Assembly (NCBI RefSeq): GCF_001913705.1
Contig: NZ_MKQD01000016.1
Span: forward strand, 1-64,000
Direction: 5' to 3'
Source: Thalassotalea sp. PP2-459
Lineage (GTDB): Bacteria; Pseudomonadota; Gammaproteobacteria; Enterobacterales; Alteromonadaceae
DNA length: 64,000 nt
The translations under genes and the position numbers were made by a program. Within the stretch, counting starts at the first letter, position 1, and every line of letters starts with the position of its first letter. Under the pieces are notes generated by a model that worked only from the letters and a program-made list of their open reading frames with translations, did no database searches and was not told the origin of the DNA. Positions 1 to 8,846 of this stretch are shown here, in pieces.

Positions 1-24
1 TTCTTCATCGTTGTTCGCAATTTA

Positions 25-39
25 CATGGAATAACCATG
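25..39. repeat. Small inverted repeat in the left edge region
   Basis: CATGG and CCATG flank a 5-base loop. It lies in the 143 bases downstream of the first (minus-strand) gene, where I see no gene. It could be part of a weak terminator or of a dispersed intergenic repeat, but there is no T-run on either strand. Confidence 0.3.
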
Positions 40-143
40 CGACATTGCTCACGTCTTGAACAAAAAGCGTTTAGTTCGAACAAAATTTAATCTCAAAAGA
101 TCAACAGACCTTAGTTAGTATCTAATTTCATCCGCCCAAAACA

Positions 144-1859
144 TCAATTAATTGGTGCTTTGAATGTTACATCACCTACTTTCAAGTTGTTCCACTTTGG
201 TTTTATCACTGTCACGTTATTTTCCATGACCTGTTCTTTTAGGTAACGATTTTTAGTGGGGTTATGTGCTGACATATGTTTTGATTGCCATTTTTCATCG
301 CTAAGAAACCATAAATTAGCTGACGTTGAATAGTTATTTTCAGTGATAATAACAAATTCTGCTTTTTGATCACCATTCAAGTCGGTTGCTAAAAAATAGT
401 AACTATTATTATCAAAACCTGACCATTGATGCTCAGTAGCCTTATTATAAACGGCTTCAATTAAGTTAGCAGAAAACTCACTTTGTTGCGGCCAATAAGT
501 CACTAATGTTTTAAACTGTGTAAGAGTGAAATTTTCTTTACTCCTATGCTGAGTATTAATATACATTCTATCAATGATCACAATCTTCTCAGGAGCAGCT
601 GTTGCTAGTTCATCTTTAAGGGCTTGTAATGCTAAATAACCTTGCCGTCCTAGAGAATGGTCAAAATACTGATAATCAAAATCATCGTAAGTCGTTTGCC
701 CTTTCTCTAAGCGGGCTACCTGACTCTGCACCGCTATGCTTTGAAAATTTAAAACGGGTGAATTTACCAGCAACATAACAACTAAAACAACCACGCCCAT
801 TGCAATATTGACTTTGCTTAAGGTTTCTAACCATGCATCACGCTGCTTTACTATGCCAAACAAATAGCCCAATGAGAAACACGTGAGCAATAGCCATACT
901 AACAAGGCCCAACAACGATCAACGGTTAAGCCATATTGCTCCACTCGTAACCATAACCCAAACACAGCAATAACGCTGTACACGGGCAACAACGCAATAC
1001 CAATAAAAATAAGCCGATGAATAAATGGGTGGTACGGCCTTTCATGCGTTTCATCTTGGTAAACTGCATTAACGAAAAACAGCGTGAGTGCTTGTAACCA
1101 CATCACTAATAGGCTTCCTGAACCTGTTTTCCATAAAGTTCCTAATCCCGTAAAAGGTAAAGTGGCTAGAAAACCCAACGAAACAACTGTCAGCGCAGGT
1201 AGCAAAAACTTGATCAGTGTTTGTAAAATTGTAGAGATATGGTCAACGGTATAAGTAATATTTCTAAAAACAATAATAGCGAAGCCAAAGGCAAGGTTTA
1301 ACACCGGTATCACAAACCAATCTTTTCTCAACAGTTGTTGAAAAAATTCAATTTCTACAACTGAAAACAACCCCGCGCCAAGGTGTAATATCCCCCAAAA
1401 TATCGCCACAAACAGCCAGCACTCAGCAAAAATAATGAAGTTTCGCCAAGATAACGTAAACAACGAACTATACGTTATTGGCTGCTTACTCATATACTGT
1501 TGGATATACATGAGAGCTTTAAAAGAAGCTAATAATGCAGTAAAGCCAAATACAACAACTACGCTATCGTTATTAACATATTTTATCGGCTCAAGTTGAA
1601 AGCCAATATACCCGCCTAGAGCGGATAGCAATAAGCAAAACGGTAACAAGTATTTTGCTATGGCTTTGCCATTTGTTTTTGTAATGCATAAAAAAGTCAG
1701 TAAAGGAAAACTTATTGCAAATGTTGCTAGCGAAGTAAGCCATACTGGTTGTGTGGCTGGCCAACTACTTTGTTCAACACTTTGATATAAAAGCGTTAAT
1801 ATAGCTCCTTGAAGTAACGCAAACACGATGATAAAAGGCTTAGGTAATTGATTGTCCAT
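144..1859 (-). CDS. DUF4153-type polytopic membrane protein
   Basis: A roughly 571-residue integral membrane protein. The first two thirds carry about ten hydrophobic segments. The last third (from about residue 385) is a soluble domain containing a DLNGDQKAEFVII stretch, which resembles an FG-GAP or EF-hand-like calcium loop. The overall layout fits the DUF4153 family, whose function is unknown. I start it at the ATG giving MDNQLPKP, behind an AAAAGAG-type ribosome binding site, and not at the in-frame codon nine residues upstream. It is transcribed alone, divergently from the TetR operon. The family assignment is by recognition and moderately sure; the tail may be lineage specific. Confidence 0.6.
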   Translation of the reverse strand: MDNQLPKPFIIVFALLQGAILTLLYQSVEQSSWPATQPVWLTSLATFAISFPLLTFLCITKTNGKAIAKYLLPFCLLLSALGGYIGFQLEPIKYVNNDSVVVVFGFTALLASFKALMYIQQYMSKQPITYSSLFTLSWRNFIIFAECWLFVAIFWGILHLGAGLFSVVEIEFFQQLLRKDWFVIPVLNLAFGFAIIVFRNITYTVDHISTILQTLIKFLLPALTVVSLGFLATLPFTGLGTLWKTGSGSLLVMWLQALTLFFVNAVYQDETHERPYHPFIHRLIFIGIALLPVYSVIAVFGLWLRVEQYGLTVDRCWALLVWLLLTCFSLGYLFGIVKQRDAWLETLSKVNIAMGVVVLVVMLLVNSPVLNFQSIAVQSQVARLEKGQTTYDDFDYQYFDHSLGRQGYLALQALKDELATAAPEKIVIIDRMYINTQHRSKENFTLTQFKTLVTYWPQQSEFSANLIEAVYNKATEHQWSGFDNNSYYFLATDLNGDQKAEFVIITENNYSTSANLWFLSDEKWQSKHMSAHNPTKNRYLKEQVMENNVTVIKPKWNNLKVGDVTFKAPIN

Positions 1860-2041
1860 ATCCACTCTTTTTGAAGTTAAACACATTCACGGTTCCATTT
1901 AACCACAGGTAAATACTTTTAGTCACGCTATGTCAAACAAATAGCAACACAATCGCTTTCTATCTTAACACCCTGTATTGTTAGTTTGCTTTTTCGTTTC
2001 AAAAATATTTATTTTGCACTTGCATTAGTAGCAAAAAACAA

Positions 2042-2062
2042 CATACCATACCGTATGGTATG
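2042..2062. promoter_or_regulatory. Palindromic operator, probably for the adjacent TetR regulator
   Basis: CATACCATAC and GTATGGTATG are perfect 10-base arms around a single central C. The palindrome lies 25 bases before the ATG of the first gene of the operon that encodes a TetR repressor. Symmetric sites of this size just upstream of a TetR operon are typical autoregulatory operators. The role is inferred from position and symmetry. Confidence 0.75.
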
Positions 2063-2086
2063 CAATTATTATCACAAGGCAACGTA

Positions 2087-2599
2087 ATGGTTAAACTATT
2101 TCCTGCGATTCAAGCCGTAAAAGTTTCGGCTGATGATGCGTTAATTAGCAAAGCAGTACACCCTTTTTTCAGAGATGCACTACAAACGAAGGTTTCAAAA
2201 GTCAAACTATCCCCTAGCCAGTTGCAATATGCCATTTTTCATTATCTTCCTAACTGGGTAAACGGGCTAATGAATTTGCGTAATAAACTCGTGGGAATAT
2301 TTGGTTTTAAGGTTAATCAAGGTAATTTAATACCGCAAAGTGATGAATTAATGGTGGGAGATCAAGCTGGCTTTCTAACTGTTATCGAAAAATCGCACAA
2401 CGAGATTATTAGCTACGCAGAGGATAAGCACATGGCTTTTTATCTGAGTATTAAAAAACAAGAAAACACCGTAATTGTTTCAAGTTTAGTCAACCAGAAA
2501 ACAATACTTGGCCGCATTTATGTTAATGCCATTTTGCCCTTTCATTATTTTATTGCGCGTATTGTGATTAACAATGCGATAAAAGCGAATAGAATATGA
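2087..2599 (+). CDS. DUF2867-like protein, first gene of the TetR operon
   Basis: A 170-residue soluble protein resembling the DUF2867 family. Family members are small and uncharacterised and are often found beside TetR regulators. I see no catalytic motif. The start is placed at the ATG giving MVKLFPAIQ, after CAAGG. The in-frame ATG at 2060 sits inside the operator palindrome and has no ribosome binding site. The gene overlaps the following tetR gene by four bases (ATGA), so the two are translationally coupled and should share the operator. The substrate or partner is unknown. Confidence 0.6.
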   Translation: MVKLFPAIQAVKVSADDALISKAVHPFFRDALQTKVSKVKLSPSQLQYAIFHYLPNWVNGLMNLRNKLVGIFGFKVNQGNLIPQSDELMVGDQAGFLTVIEKSHNEIISYAEDKHMAFYLSIKKQENTVIVSSLVNQKTILGRIYVNAILPFHYFIARIVINNAIKANRI

Positions 2600-3144
2600 G
2601 TACTTCAACTAAGAATAGTCAATTAGATTGGCTGACCTTCGCACTTAAGGTACTGATTGAAAAAGGGCCAGAGCATCTTAGAATAGCTAAACTTTGTGAC
2701 CTAAAAGGGGTGACAAAAGGCTCTTTTTATCATCATTTTAACAATCGTGCAGTGTTCATTGAATGCTTAATGTCTCATTGGTACGAAACAACGACCGTTT
2801 CCTTTATTGAACAAGCAAACACACAAGATTCTGCTCAGGAAAGGTTACAAAAACTTGATAGCGTGATTGCCAATAATAATATAGAAGCTGAAAAACATAT
2901 TCGCGCGTGGGCATTAAATGAACCAGCGATCAAAGTTTACCTTGAGAAAATAGATAATCAAAGACGACAGTATTTAGCTCAGTGCTACGTTGAATTAGGG
3001 TTAGAACAATCACAAGCGAATGATATTGCGTTAATGGCATATGCTAACTTTTTGGGCATGCAGCAAATACATCCCGAACCAAATATTGAAGATGTACTTA
3101 GAATATCGGCTATGGCCTCTAAGGCTTTACTACCAACAATGTAA
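2596..3144 (+). CDS. TetR/AcrR-family transcriptional regulator
   Basis: A 182-residue repressor. The N-terminal TetR helix-turn-helix spans about residues 8-60, with the recognition segment GVTKGSFYHHF at about 38-48. This is followed by an all-helical ligand and dimerisation domain. It is the second gene of a three-gene operon (DUF2867, tetR, DUF6463). The near-perfect palindrome upstream of the first gene is the obvious binding site, which implies autoregulation. The inducer cannot be read from the sequence. Confidence 0.9.
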   Translation: MSTSTKNSQLDWLTFALKVLIEKGPEHLRIAKLCDLKGVTKGSFYHHFNNRAVFIECLMSHWYETTTVSFIEQANTQDSAQERLQKLDSVIANNNIEAEKHIRAWALNEPAIKVYLEKIDNQRRQYLAQCYVELGLEQSQANDIALMAYANFLGMQQIHPEPNIEDVLRISAMASKALLPTM

Positions 3145-3172
3145 ATTTAACCATAAATATTAAGGACGACAC

Positions 3173-3592
3173 ATGAAAATTATGCAATATTCAGGATATT
3201 ACTTATTAGCCACGGGTATATTACACAATATTATTGGCCTAAGTTTAGGCTGGTCTAGTTTAGTTGCAATGCATCAAGATGGCTGGTTTTTTTCGACTCT
3301 CGTTAATAACCAAATGGCCTTTGATCGAGAAGCAATAAGTTGGTTTTTAATTACTGGTTGCTTTTGGATGCTATTTGGCTTGATGTTGCAAAAAGCATTA
3401 AATGAAGGTTATTGTCCGCCACTATCACTGGGTTGGGGGTTTGTGTTTATCGGCGTTATTGTAGCGGTGATTATGCCAATATCAGGGGCATATTTGTTTA
3501 TCATTCAGGGCGCCATTTTAATCATAGGCACAACAAAGCGTAAACAACCTGATAGCAAAATAACGACCGCCCCGTCTAGCCAACATAATTAA
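3173..3592 (+). CDS. DUF6463-like four-helix membrane protein
   Basis: A 139-residue protein with four hydrophobic segments (about residues 5-27, 55-75, 83-102 and 104-120) and a short polar tail. It resembles the DUF6463 family of small integral membrane proteins of unknown function. An AAGGA ribosome binding site precedes the ATG. It lies 28 bases after the tetR gene on the same strand, so it probably belongs to the same repressed operon and may be its effector. Confidence 0.6.
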   Translation: MKIMQYSGYYLLATGILHNIIGLSLGWSSLVAMHQDGWFFSTLVNNQMAFDREAISWFLITGCFWMLFGLMLQKALNEGYCPPLSLGWGFVFIGVIVAVIMPISGAYLFIIQGAILIIGTTKRKQPDSKITTAPSSQHN

Positions 3593-3759
3593 CAATATCA
3601 ATAAGGTAAAGCATTGCTCTAAAATACCCATGGTTCAATGCTTACTTGATTTGTTATACGTGGCTTTAAATTAATGACAAACGGTAGATAACAAAGCACT
3701 ATTGCCCGTTATACTGTATAAATAATGTTATTTTTGTAAACAAAGCGGTAGCCCCTGTT

Positions 3760-4860
3760 ATGCCTTTCTCAACGCTATTAGATAAACTTCCTTCAAGGAA
3801 AATTTGCTTGGCAAATGCGTTGTTTTGGCTACTACTAAACACATTTGCTGCTTATTACAATTACCGAATGCTGCTTCATTATGATAAACCCGCAGTATAC
3901 ACTGATATTTGGCTAGAATATTTACCTTGGTGGGGAAATTGGGCGCTTATCGCACCATTGGTATTCGCATCAACCCAATTAATTCCCTATAAAAAAGAAC
4001 GAATATCAACATTTATTTGCCTCAATATACTGGCATCTTTGATGTTATTTTTTTTATATTGGTTTTTAACCATTATCGAGGTGGCACTGATCAAGCACGG
4101 CGCTGTGAACCTAGAAATCATAAATGAAGCATTTGAACGGTTGCTATTAAGTCCGCTACATATTGATTTTCTCATTTATCTATCTGTATTTTGTACCGGC
4201 TACGCAATTACTTATTACACGCGAGCAAAACAGCATGCGATAAAAAACGACTTATTAGCCAAGCAGTTACTCGAAATAGAACTACAATCGCTACGTTCAC
4301 AATTAAACCCGCATTTTTTATTTAATACCTTAAATACGGTTGCCAGCTTGATCCGGCTAGATGAAAAAAGCAAAGCGGTAAAAGCGTTAAGTGAATTAAG
4401 CCAAATGTTAAGAAAAGTATTAGAAAACCAAAATCATCAGCTTATACCTTTACCTCAAGAAATTGAATTTATCGAGAGTTACCTCACGATTCAAAAAATG
4501 CGTTTCGAAGATAAACTACTTACAACCGTAAATTTGTCAGGAAATTTACATGACTGCCAAATACCTTTCATGTTGTTACAACCCCTAGTTGAAAATGCAG
4601 TACAGCATGGCTGCCAACTAGAAAGTAATCAAAATAAATTAACGCTAAAAATCGCTTGTGATGACAAACAGCTATCAGTCACATTAATCAATAAAATATC
4701 ACAAACCGACGAACATCAAGGCTTTGGCATTGGTATCACTAACTGTCGGCAACGTTTAGATAAAATCTATCAACAACGTTATACCTTAAGCCTAAACGAA
4801 ATTGAAAATGATTATTTCGAAACACGATTAACACTACCAATTGGGGTGCATTATGATTAG
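3760..4860 (+). CDS. LytS/YehU-type sensor histidine kinase
   Basis: A 366-residue membrane sensor kinase. Four transmembrane segments fill residues 15-155. A HisKA_7TM-free LytS-type domain follows, with the H box QLNPHFLFNTLN and the likely phosphorylated His at 185. The N box is LLQPLVENAVQHG near 271-283 and the G box is GFGIGITNCRQRL near the C terminus. No extracellular sensor domain is visible, so it probably senses within or near the membrane. Its end overlaps the LytTR response regulator start by a few bases, so the two form a translationally coupled two-component system. Confidence 0.9.
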   Translation: MPFSTLLDKLPSRKICLANALFWLLLNTFAAYYNYRMLLHYDKPAVYTDIWLEYLPWWGNWALIAPLVFASTQLIPYKKERISTFICLNILASLMLFFLYWFLTIIEVALIKHGAVNLEIINEAFERLLLSPLHIDFLIYLSVFCTGYAITYYTRAKQHAIKNDLLAKQLLEIELQSLRSQLNPHFLFNTLNTVASLIRLDEKSKAVKALSELSQMLRKVLENQNHQLIPLPQEIEFIESYLTIQKMRFEDKLLTTVNLSGNLHDCQIPFMLLQPLVENAVQHGCQLESNQNKLTLKIACDDKQLSVTLINKISQTDEHQGFGIGITNCRQRLDKIYQQRYTLSLNEIENDYFETRLTLPIGVHYD

Positions 4861-5620
4861 TGTTTTAATTGCAGATGATGAACATTTAGCACGAAAAACC
4901 ATTCAGTATTTATTGCAAAACCAAGCTGACATCGACGATATTTATTTTGCTGAAAACGGAAATCAAGTCATTGAATTAGCGAAAAAGCATCACCCTGATA
5001 TTATTTTCCTTGATATTCAAATGCCAGGAAAAAGCGGCTTACAAGCCGCAGAATTACTTGAAATAGATGCTGTTATTGTCTTTGCAACGGCGTTTGATCA
5101 ATATGCTATTAGTGCCTTTGAACTAAACGCAATAGACTATTTACTTAAACCTTTTGATGATGACCGATTTTATCAGGCATTAGATAAAGCAAAGCGACAG
5201 GTTGCGAATAATCAAGTGAGTAACCTAGCGAATATTAATGAACTCATTATTCACTTAAAACAACAAGCAGACTCCCCTTTTAAAACGCAATTGGTGGTTA
5301 AAGATCCAGGTAGAATTCGTTTAATTGATGTTGACGATATTGAATATATTCAAGGCGCTGGCAATTATGCTGATATTCATTTAATCAATGGTGATCACCT
5401 ATTACACCGAGCAACGTTAACAATGTTAGAAACACAACTAAACCCAAAAGAGTTTATTCGTATTCATCGTTCTTCAATTGTAAATCGTCAGTGCGTTCAT
5501 ACATTAACGGCAACAGATACTGGCGACTATTTAGTACAATTAAACAGTAAATCGCAACTTACCTTAAGTCGACGTAATAAGAATAAATTAGACACGTTAC
5601 TTAACCTAAACTCTGTTTAA
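4853..5620 (+). CDS. LytTR-family response regulator
   Basis: A 255-residue DNA-binding response regulator. The receiver domain (1-120) has the acidic pair DD at 8-9, the phosphoacceptor Asp54 in FLDIQMPG and the conserved Lys in LLKPF near 103. The LytTR DNA-binding domain occupies roughly 140-240 and includes YIQGAGNYADIH and RIHRSSIVN. I use the ATG giving MISVLIADDE, which overlaps the kinase stop and follows GGGGTG; an upstream in-frame GTG-type start adds four residues and fits less well. It is the cognate partner of the kinase encoded just before it. Target genes are not evident here. Confidence 0.9.
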   Translation: MISVLIADDEHLARKTIQYLLQNQADIDDIYFAENGNQVIELAKKHHPDIIFLDIQMPGKSGLQAAELLEIDAVIVFATAFDQYAISAFELNAIDYLLKPFDDDRFYQALDKAKRQVANNQVSNLANINELIIHLKQQADSPFKTQLVVKDPGRIRLIDVDDIEYIQGAGNYADIHLINGDHLLHRATLTMLETQLNPKEFIRIHRSSIVNRQCVHTLTATDTGDYLVQLNSKSQLTLSRRNKNKLDTLLNLNSV

Positions 5621-6134
5621 TAAAGACAACTCTAGCCATTGTTCTTTACTCACTTGGGATTACTTTCTTTTGTAATAGACTAACCGAAAAGCAATCAAAA
5701 AAAGGGGCAACAATGTTGCCCCAAAATTCACTCATTGATATTTGATTTACTACCCTAATGTCAACAAGCTACCTCACAAATTCAAGAATTCAGCTGTCCA
5801 AAGAGAATTTCTCCACTGCTCTTGATGCTATGCCACTGCTGTTCGTATTTGAATAATTAATACAACACTACATAACAACCCTATAGTGACAAGTTATGCA
5901 TTTTTTGCGAATAATTATTAAGCATAATTTATAACCTATTGCATATAAAGGGCTTTTTATAATGCTTATGCAACATGTTAATTAACGTTAAGCTAAAAAT
6001 TTATCTAAAAAACAATGTTGATAAACGATGATCGCGGCTTATATTTACCCTAAATTGATTAATCGATAATCTCTTGTAAGAAAAAACTAACTAGCGACGT
6101 CATACTTATGAGAAGCGAAAAAAGGAGAATGTCG
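5621..6134. other. 514-base intergenic region with a decayed element
   Basis: There is no convincing gene in this gap. It holds an intrinsic terminator oriented to the minus strand (5697-5722) and, upstream of that on the minus strand, a short open stretch (5777-5850) that looks like the tail of a decayed gene. The right end is very AT-rich and should contain the promoter of the ECF sigma gene. A TGTAAG-N17-CGTC arrangement at 6075-6101 is a weak candidate for an ECF-type promoter. Confidence 0.5.
5697..5722 (-). terminator. Minus-strand intrinsic terminator with no obvious gene
   Basis: GGGGCAAC (5704-5711) pairs with GTTGCCCC (5715-5722) around a 3-base loop. On the minus strand the stem is followed by seven T. 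On the plus strand no T-run follows, so it does not serve the LytTR gene upstream. No intact minus-strand gene feeds it. Confidence 0.7.
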
Positions 6135-6701
6135 TTGAATAACAAAAACCAAAATGCCGCCATTGCCAAACTGGCAGATGAACATGGACGCTTGGTGTTT
6201 CATACAGCTTATCGCTTACTGGGTAACAGTCACTCGGCTGAAGACGTTACTCAGGAGGTATTTATTAAACTGTTTAAGAAACCAACCAATGCCTTCGACA
6301 GTATTAAAAATTGGCCGGCTTATCTGAGAACAATGGCTTCATCAGCGGCGATAGATCAACTAAGGCGTCGACAAAGGCTAGCGGAAGAGTCTATGGATTA
6401 TTCCACTAATGATGAAGTGCCGTTACTTGATAAAACACAGCACAATGCAGACCCTTATCGAGAAATTGCTTTATCTAGGGATATCGAACATTTTAGCAGT
6501 GCATTAGCTGAGTTAACAGCGCAAGATGCACATGTGTTTTGTTTAAGGCACATAGAAGAATTTTCATATCAAGAAATTGCCGAACAACTAGGTATTTCAA
6601 ATAGCTTAGTAGGCGTTACTTTACATCGCGCTCAGCAAAAGCTCTCACAATTGGTGGGAGAGTCACAATTTTTAGGAGCAGGTTATGAAATCACAGGATA
6701 A
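6135..6701 (+). CDS. ECF-type RNA polymerase sigma factor
   Basis: A sigma-70 family factor of about 188 residues. Region 2 is near the N terminus (LVFHTAYRLLGNSHSAEDV, then TQEVFIKLF) and region 4 near the C terminus (HIEEFSYQEIAEQLGISNS with a helix-turn-helix). I favour a TTG start (MNNKNQNAA) because GGAG at 6124-6127 lies seven bases before it. The ATG at 6129 is too close to that site, and the ATG at 6108 has none. It overlaps by 17 bases the next gene, a membrane protein likely to be its anti-sigma factor. The regulon is unknown. Confidence 0.88.
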   Translation: MNNKNQNAAIAKLADEHGRLVFHTAYRLLGNSHSAEDVTQEVFIKLFKKPTNAFDSIKNWPAYLRTMASSAAIDQLRRRQRLAEESMDYSTNDEVPLLDKTQHNADPYREIALSRDIEHFSSALAELTAQDAHVFCLRHIEEFSYQEIAEQLGISNSLVGVTLHRAQQKLSQLVGESQFLGAGYEITG

Positions 6702-7554
6702 TTTAAGCCCAGAGCTAAAGCATTATATTGCTTCAATAAAAGCACGTTCACCGTCTTCTATTGAAGATGAAAAAATGCAGCTAAACCTAGAAGCAGTCAT
6801 TAAAGAAAATAGCGAAATAGCTGAAGCTAGTTCAATGAGAAAAGGTAATATATTAAGTAAAATCAAACAAAAACTATCACAAATATCATTGGTTCCCCTC
6901 GGCGGAGCTGTAGCAACATTAACGCTAGGCGTGATCACGTTATTACTATTAAGTGGACCTCCACGCGTCGCTTTTGCCTCTGTGGTTCAACAATTAGAGA
7001 AAATCACAAGCATGCGCTTTGTGTCCGAAATGAAGGCTTTTGACTCAGTATTCTCTCGATTTAAGGTTTATTACCGTGAACCTGGTTTAATACGTGTTGA
7101 AAGTATTCCACTGACCGAAGGTGGGGAAAATGCCAGAACCATCAATGTGATCAATACCAAGAAGGGCCAAGGGGTAATATTTCTTCCTGGGCCAAAGTTT
7201 GCTACGCCATTCAGTTTTGACCCAAAACAAGCTGAAGATTCTTCCAAGAATGATCCCCTGTATTGGTTTAACGCAATAAAACAATACAAAGGTGATGTTA
7301 CAGAACTCGGTGAACAGGTCATTAATAATAAAACGGCAACAGGTCTGGCATTCAAGGAATCTGGCACACACGTTACATTATGGATTGATCCTAGTACCCA
7401 ACTTCCTATAAAAATCATTGTAAGTACTGCGACTGAAAATAATAAAACGGCATTTCAAATGGAAGCCGATGTGGAATTTAATCTGCCACTGAATGATGAG
7501 TTATTCTCACTTGAGGTTGGTGAAAATTACCAGCAAAGAAATCAAGAAGACTAG
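6685..7554 (+). CDS. Membrane-anchored putative anti-sigma factor with LolA/RseB-like domain
   Basis: A 289-residue protein. Residues 1-70 are cytoplasmic and polar, one transmembrane segment lies near 70-93 (with TLTLGVITLLLL), and the periplasmic part resembles the LolA/LppX/RseB beta-sheet fold (VSEMKAFDSVFSRFKVYY, then LWIDPSTQLPIKI). A sigma-binding tail, one membrane helix and an outside sensor is a common anti-sigma design. The overlap with the upstream sigma gene supports this reading. No zinc-binding HxxxCxxC motif is present, so it is not a ZAS-type anti-sigma. An envelope lipid or lipoprotein signal is conceivable but inferred. Confidence 0.65.
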   Translation: MKSQDNLSPELKHYIASIKARSPSSIEDEKMQLNLEAVIKENSEIAEASSMRKGNILSKIKQKLSQISLVPLGGAVATLTLGVITLLLLSGPPRVAFASVVQQLEKITSMRFVSEMKAFDSVFSRFKVYYREPGLIRVESIPLTEGGENARTINVINTKKGQGVIFLPGPKFATPFSFDPKQAEDSSKNDPLYWFNAIKQYKGDVTELGEQVINNKTATGLAFKESGTHVTLWIDPSTQLPIKIIVSTATENNKTAFQMEADVEFNLPLNDELFSLEVGENYQQRNQED

Positions 7555-7564
7555 GCTTGTTAAC

Positions 7565-7602
7565 AGCGCCCCTAAAAAATAACGTTTTTGGGGCGCTTTT
7601 TT
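7565..7602. terminator. Terminator between convergent genes
   Basis: AGCGCCCC (7565-7572) pairs with GGGGCGCT (7590-7597). Flanking A and T tracts extend the stem, and six T follow on the plus strand. It ends the sigma/anti-sigma operon and, because it is A-rich on its left side, could also act for the convergent oxidoreductase gene. Confidence 0.85.
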
Positions 7603-8701
7603 ATAATGCTTTTGCAACGTATTTAGCTAATGCTAAGCTCGACGTCAGTCCAGGAGAATCAATACCAAATAAATTAACCACGCCAGGAAAGCCGTGTATT
7701 GCAGATGTTTGTACGTAAAAGTCTTTAAACCCTTGATGTTCAGACTGCAACTTAGGACGTATTCCCGCATAAGAAGGTTGAAGCTTACTTCTTATGACAG
7801 CTGGAAAATATTCTTTTATCGCGTGATAAAACTTCTCTTGTAAATTTGGTGCTATTGTATAACTAAGCGCGGAAACATATTCAGTATCAGGACCAAACTT
7901 TAATTGCCCAGCAATATCTAACGATGCATGTATGCCTAAGCCATGATGTTGTGGTACAGGATAAACCAGACGGCTGAAAGGGCTTTTACCGCTATAACTA
8001 AAATAATGCCCTCGACACCAATGTATTTCAGGTATTTTATTTATAGGGAAATTAACAATATTGCTAGCAACATCAGTAGCATGCAAACCTGCACTATTGA
8101 TAATTACCGGAGCAAGCACATGGGTTATCTCATTAACGCTTCTTAAGGCCAGTTGATAATTTTCATTTACTCTTTCAATAGCTAATAAATTGGTACAGGC
8201 TACATAAATACCGTCATTCTTTTCAAAATCAAATAAAAGACTTTGCATAAATTGATGCGTATCGATAATTCCCGTTGACGGAGACAATAGTGCCTTTGTA
8301 GCACGTATATTCGGCTCTAATTGCTTTGCTTGATTGGCCGTTTGCCATGCAAGGTCATCTACATTATTTTTACGGGCTTGTTGCCATACTTTTGCTAATA
8401 CCGCTTCTTCGTTTTTCCCCGTTGCTACAAGTAATTTTCCTACACGTTTTACAGGCACACAAAAGCGATCACAGTGTTCGTATAATAAATGCTTACCCTC
8501 AACGCAAAGTTTTGCTTTTAAACTATCTTCAGGATAGTAAATGCCTGCATGGATCACTTCACTATTTCTGCTACTAGTTTCTTCACCAAATGATGTGTTT
8601 TTTTCAATAAGCAACACATGTTTAAACCGTTGACTAAGTTCCCTAGCAATCGCTAAACCTACCACGCCAGCACCGATAATCACCGCATCAAATCTTTCCA
8701 T
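7601..8701 (-). CDS. FAD-dependent oxidoreductase, L-2-hydroxyglutarate oxidase-like
   Basis: A 366-residue flavoprotein of the DAO family. The N-terminal dinucleotide-binding motif is VIIGAGVVGLAIAREL (about residues 7-22). SRNSEVIHAGIYYP near 44-57 is the hallmark of L-2-hydroxyglutarate dehydrogenase/oxidase (LhgO, L2HGDH) proteins. The C-terminal part has GIRPKL and FGIDSPGLTSSLA, typical of the FAD-binding close. Family members oxidise L-2-hydroxyglutarate to 2-oxoglutarate. The exact substrate here is inferred. The gene is monocistronic and convergent with the anti-sigma gene. Confidence 0.8.
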   Translation of the reverse strand: MERFDAVIIGAGVVGLAIARELSQRFKHVLLIEKNTSFGEETSSRNSEVIHAGIYYPEDSLKAKLCVEGKHLLYEHCDRFCVPVKRVGKLLVATGKNEEAVLAKVWQQARKNNVDDLAWQTANQAKQLEPNIRATKALLSPSTGIIDTHQFMQSLLFDFEKNDGIYVACTNLLAIERVNENYQLALRSVNEITHVLAPVIINSAGLHATDVASNIVNFPINKIPEIHWCRGHYFSYSGKSPFSRLVYPVPQHHGLGIHASLDIAGQLKFGPDTEYVSALSYTIAPNLQEKFYHAIKEYFPAVIRSKLQPSYAGIRPKLQSEHQGFKDFYVQTSAIHGFPGVVNLFGIDSPGLTSSLALAKYVAKAL

Positions 8702-8846
8702 AAACTCAGCTCTGTCACTTATTTTATTATTGCTAGCTATTCCCTTATTTTAGTTTAAGTTCTACTAAAAATTCAGTTAATATGAATATCGCACCGCAAT
8801 GTTTAAGCCGTAAGCTATGGCAGAACACACATTAAACGAGAAAATC

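Noticed and set aside
3609-3643. AAGCATTG/CAATGCTT inverted repeat after the DUF6463 gene as a terminator
   Set aside because: The loop is 19 bases and there is no T-run, so it is weak evidence for termination.
7071-7418. Antisense frames across the LolA-like gene
   Set aside because: They are shadows of a well supported coding gene on the other strand.
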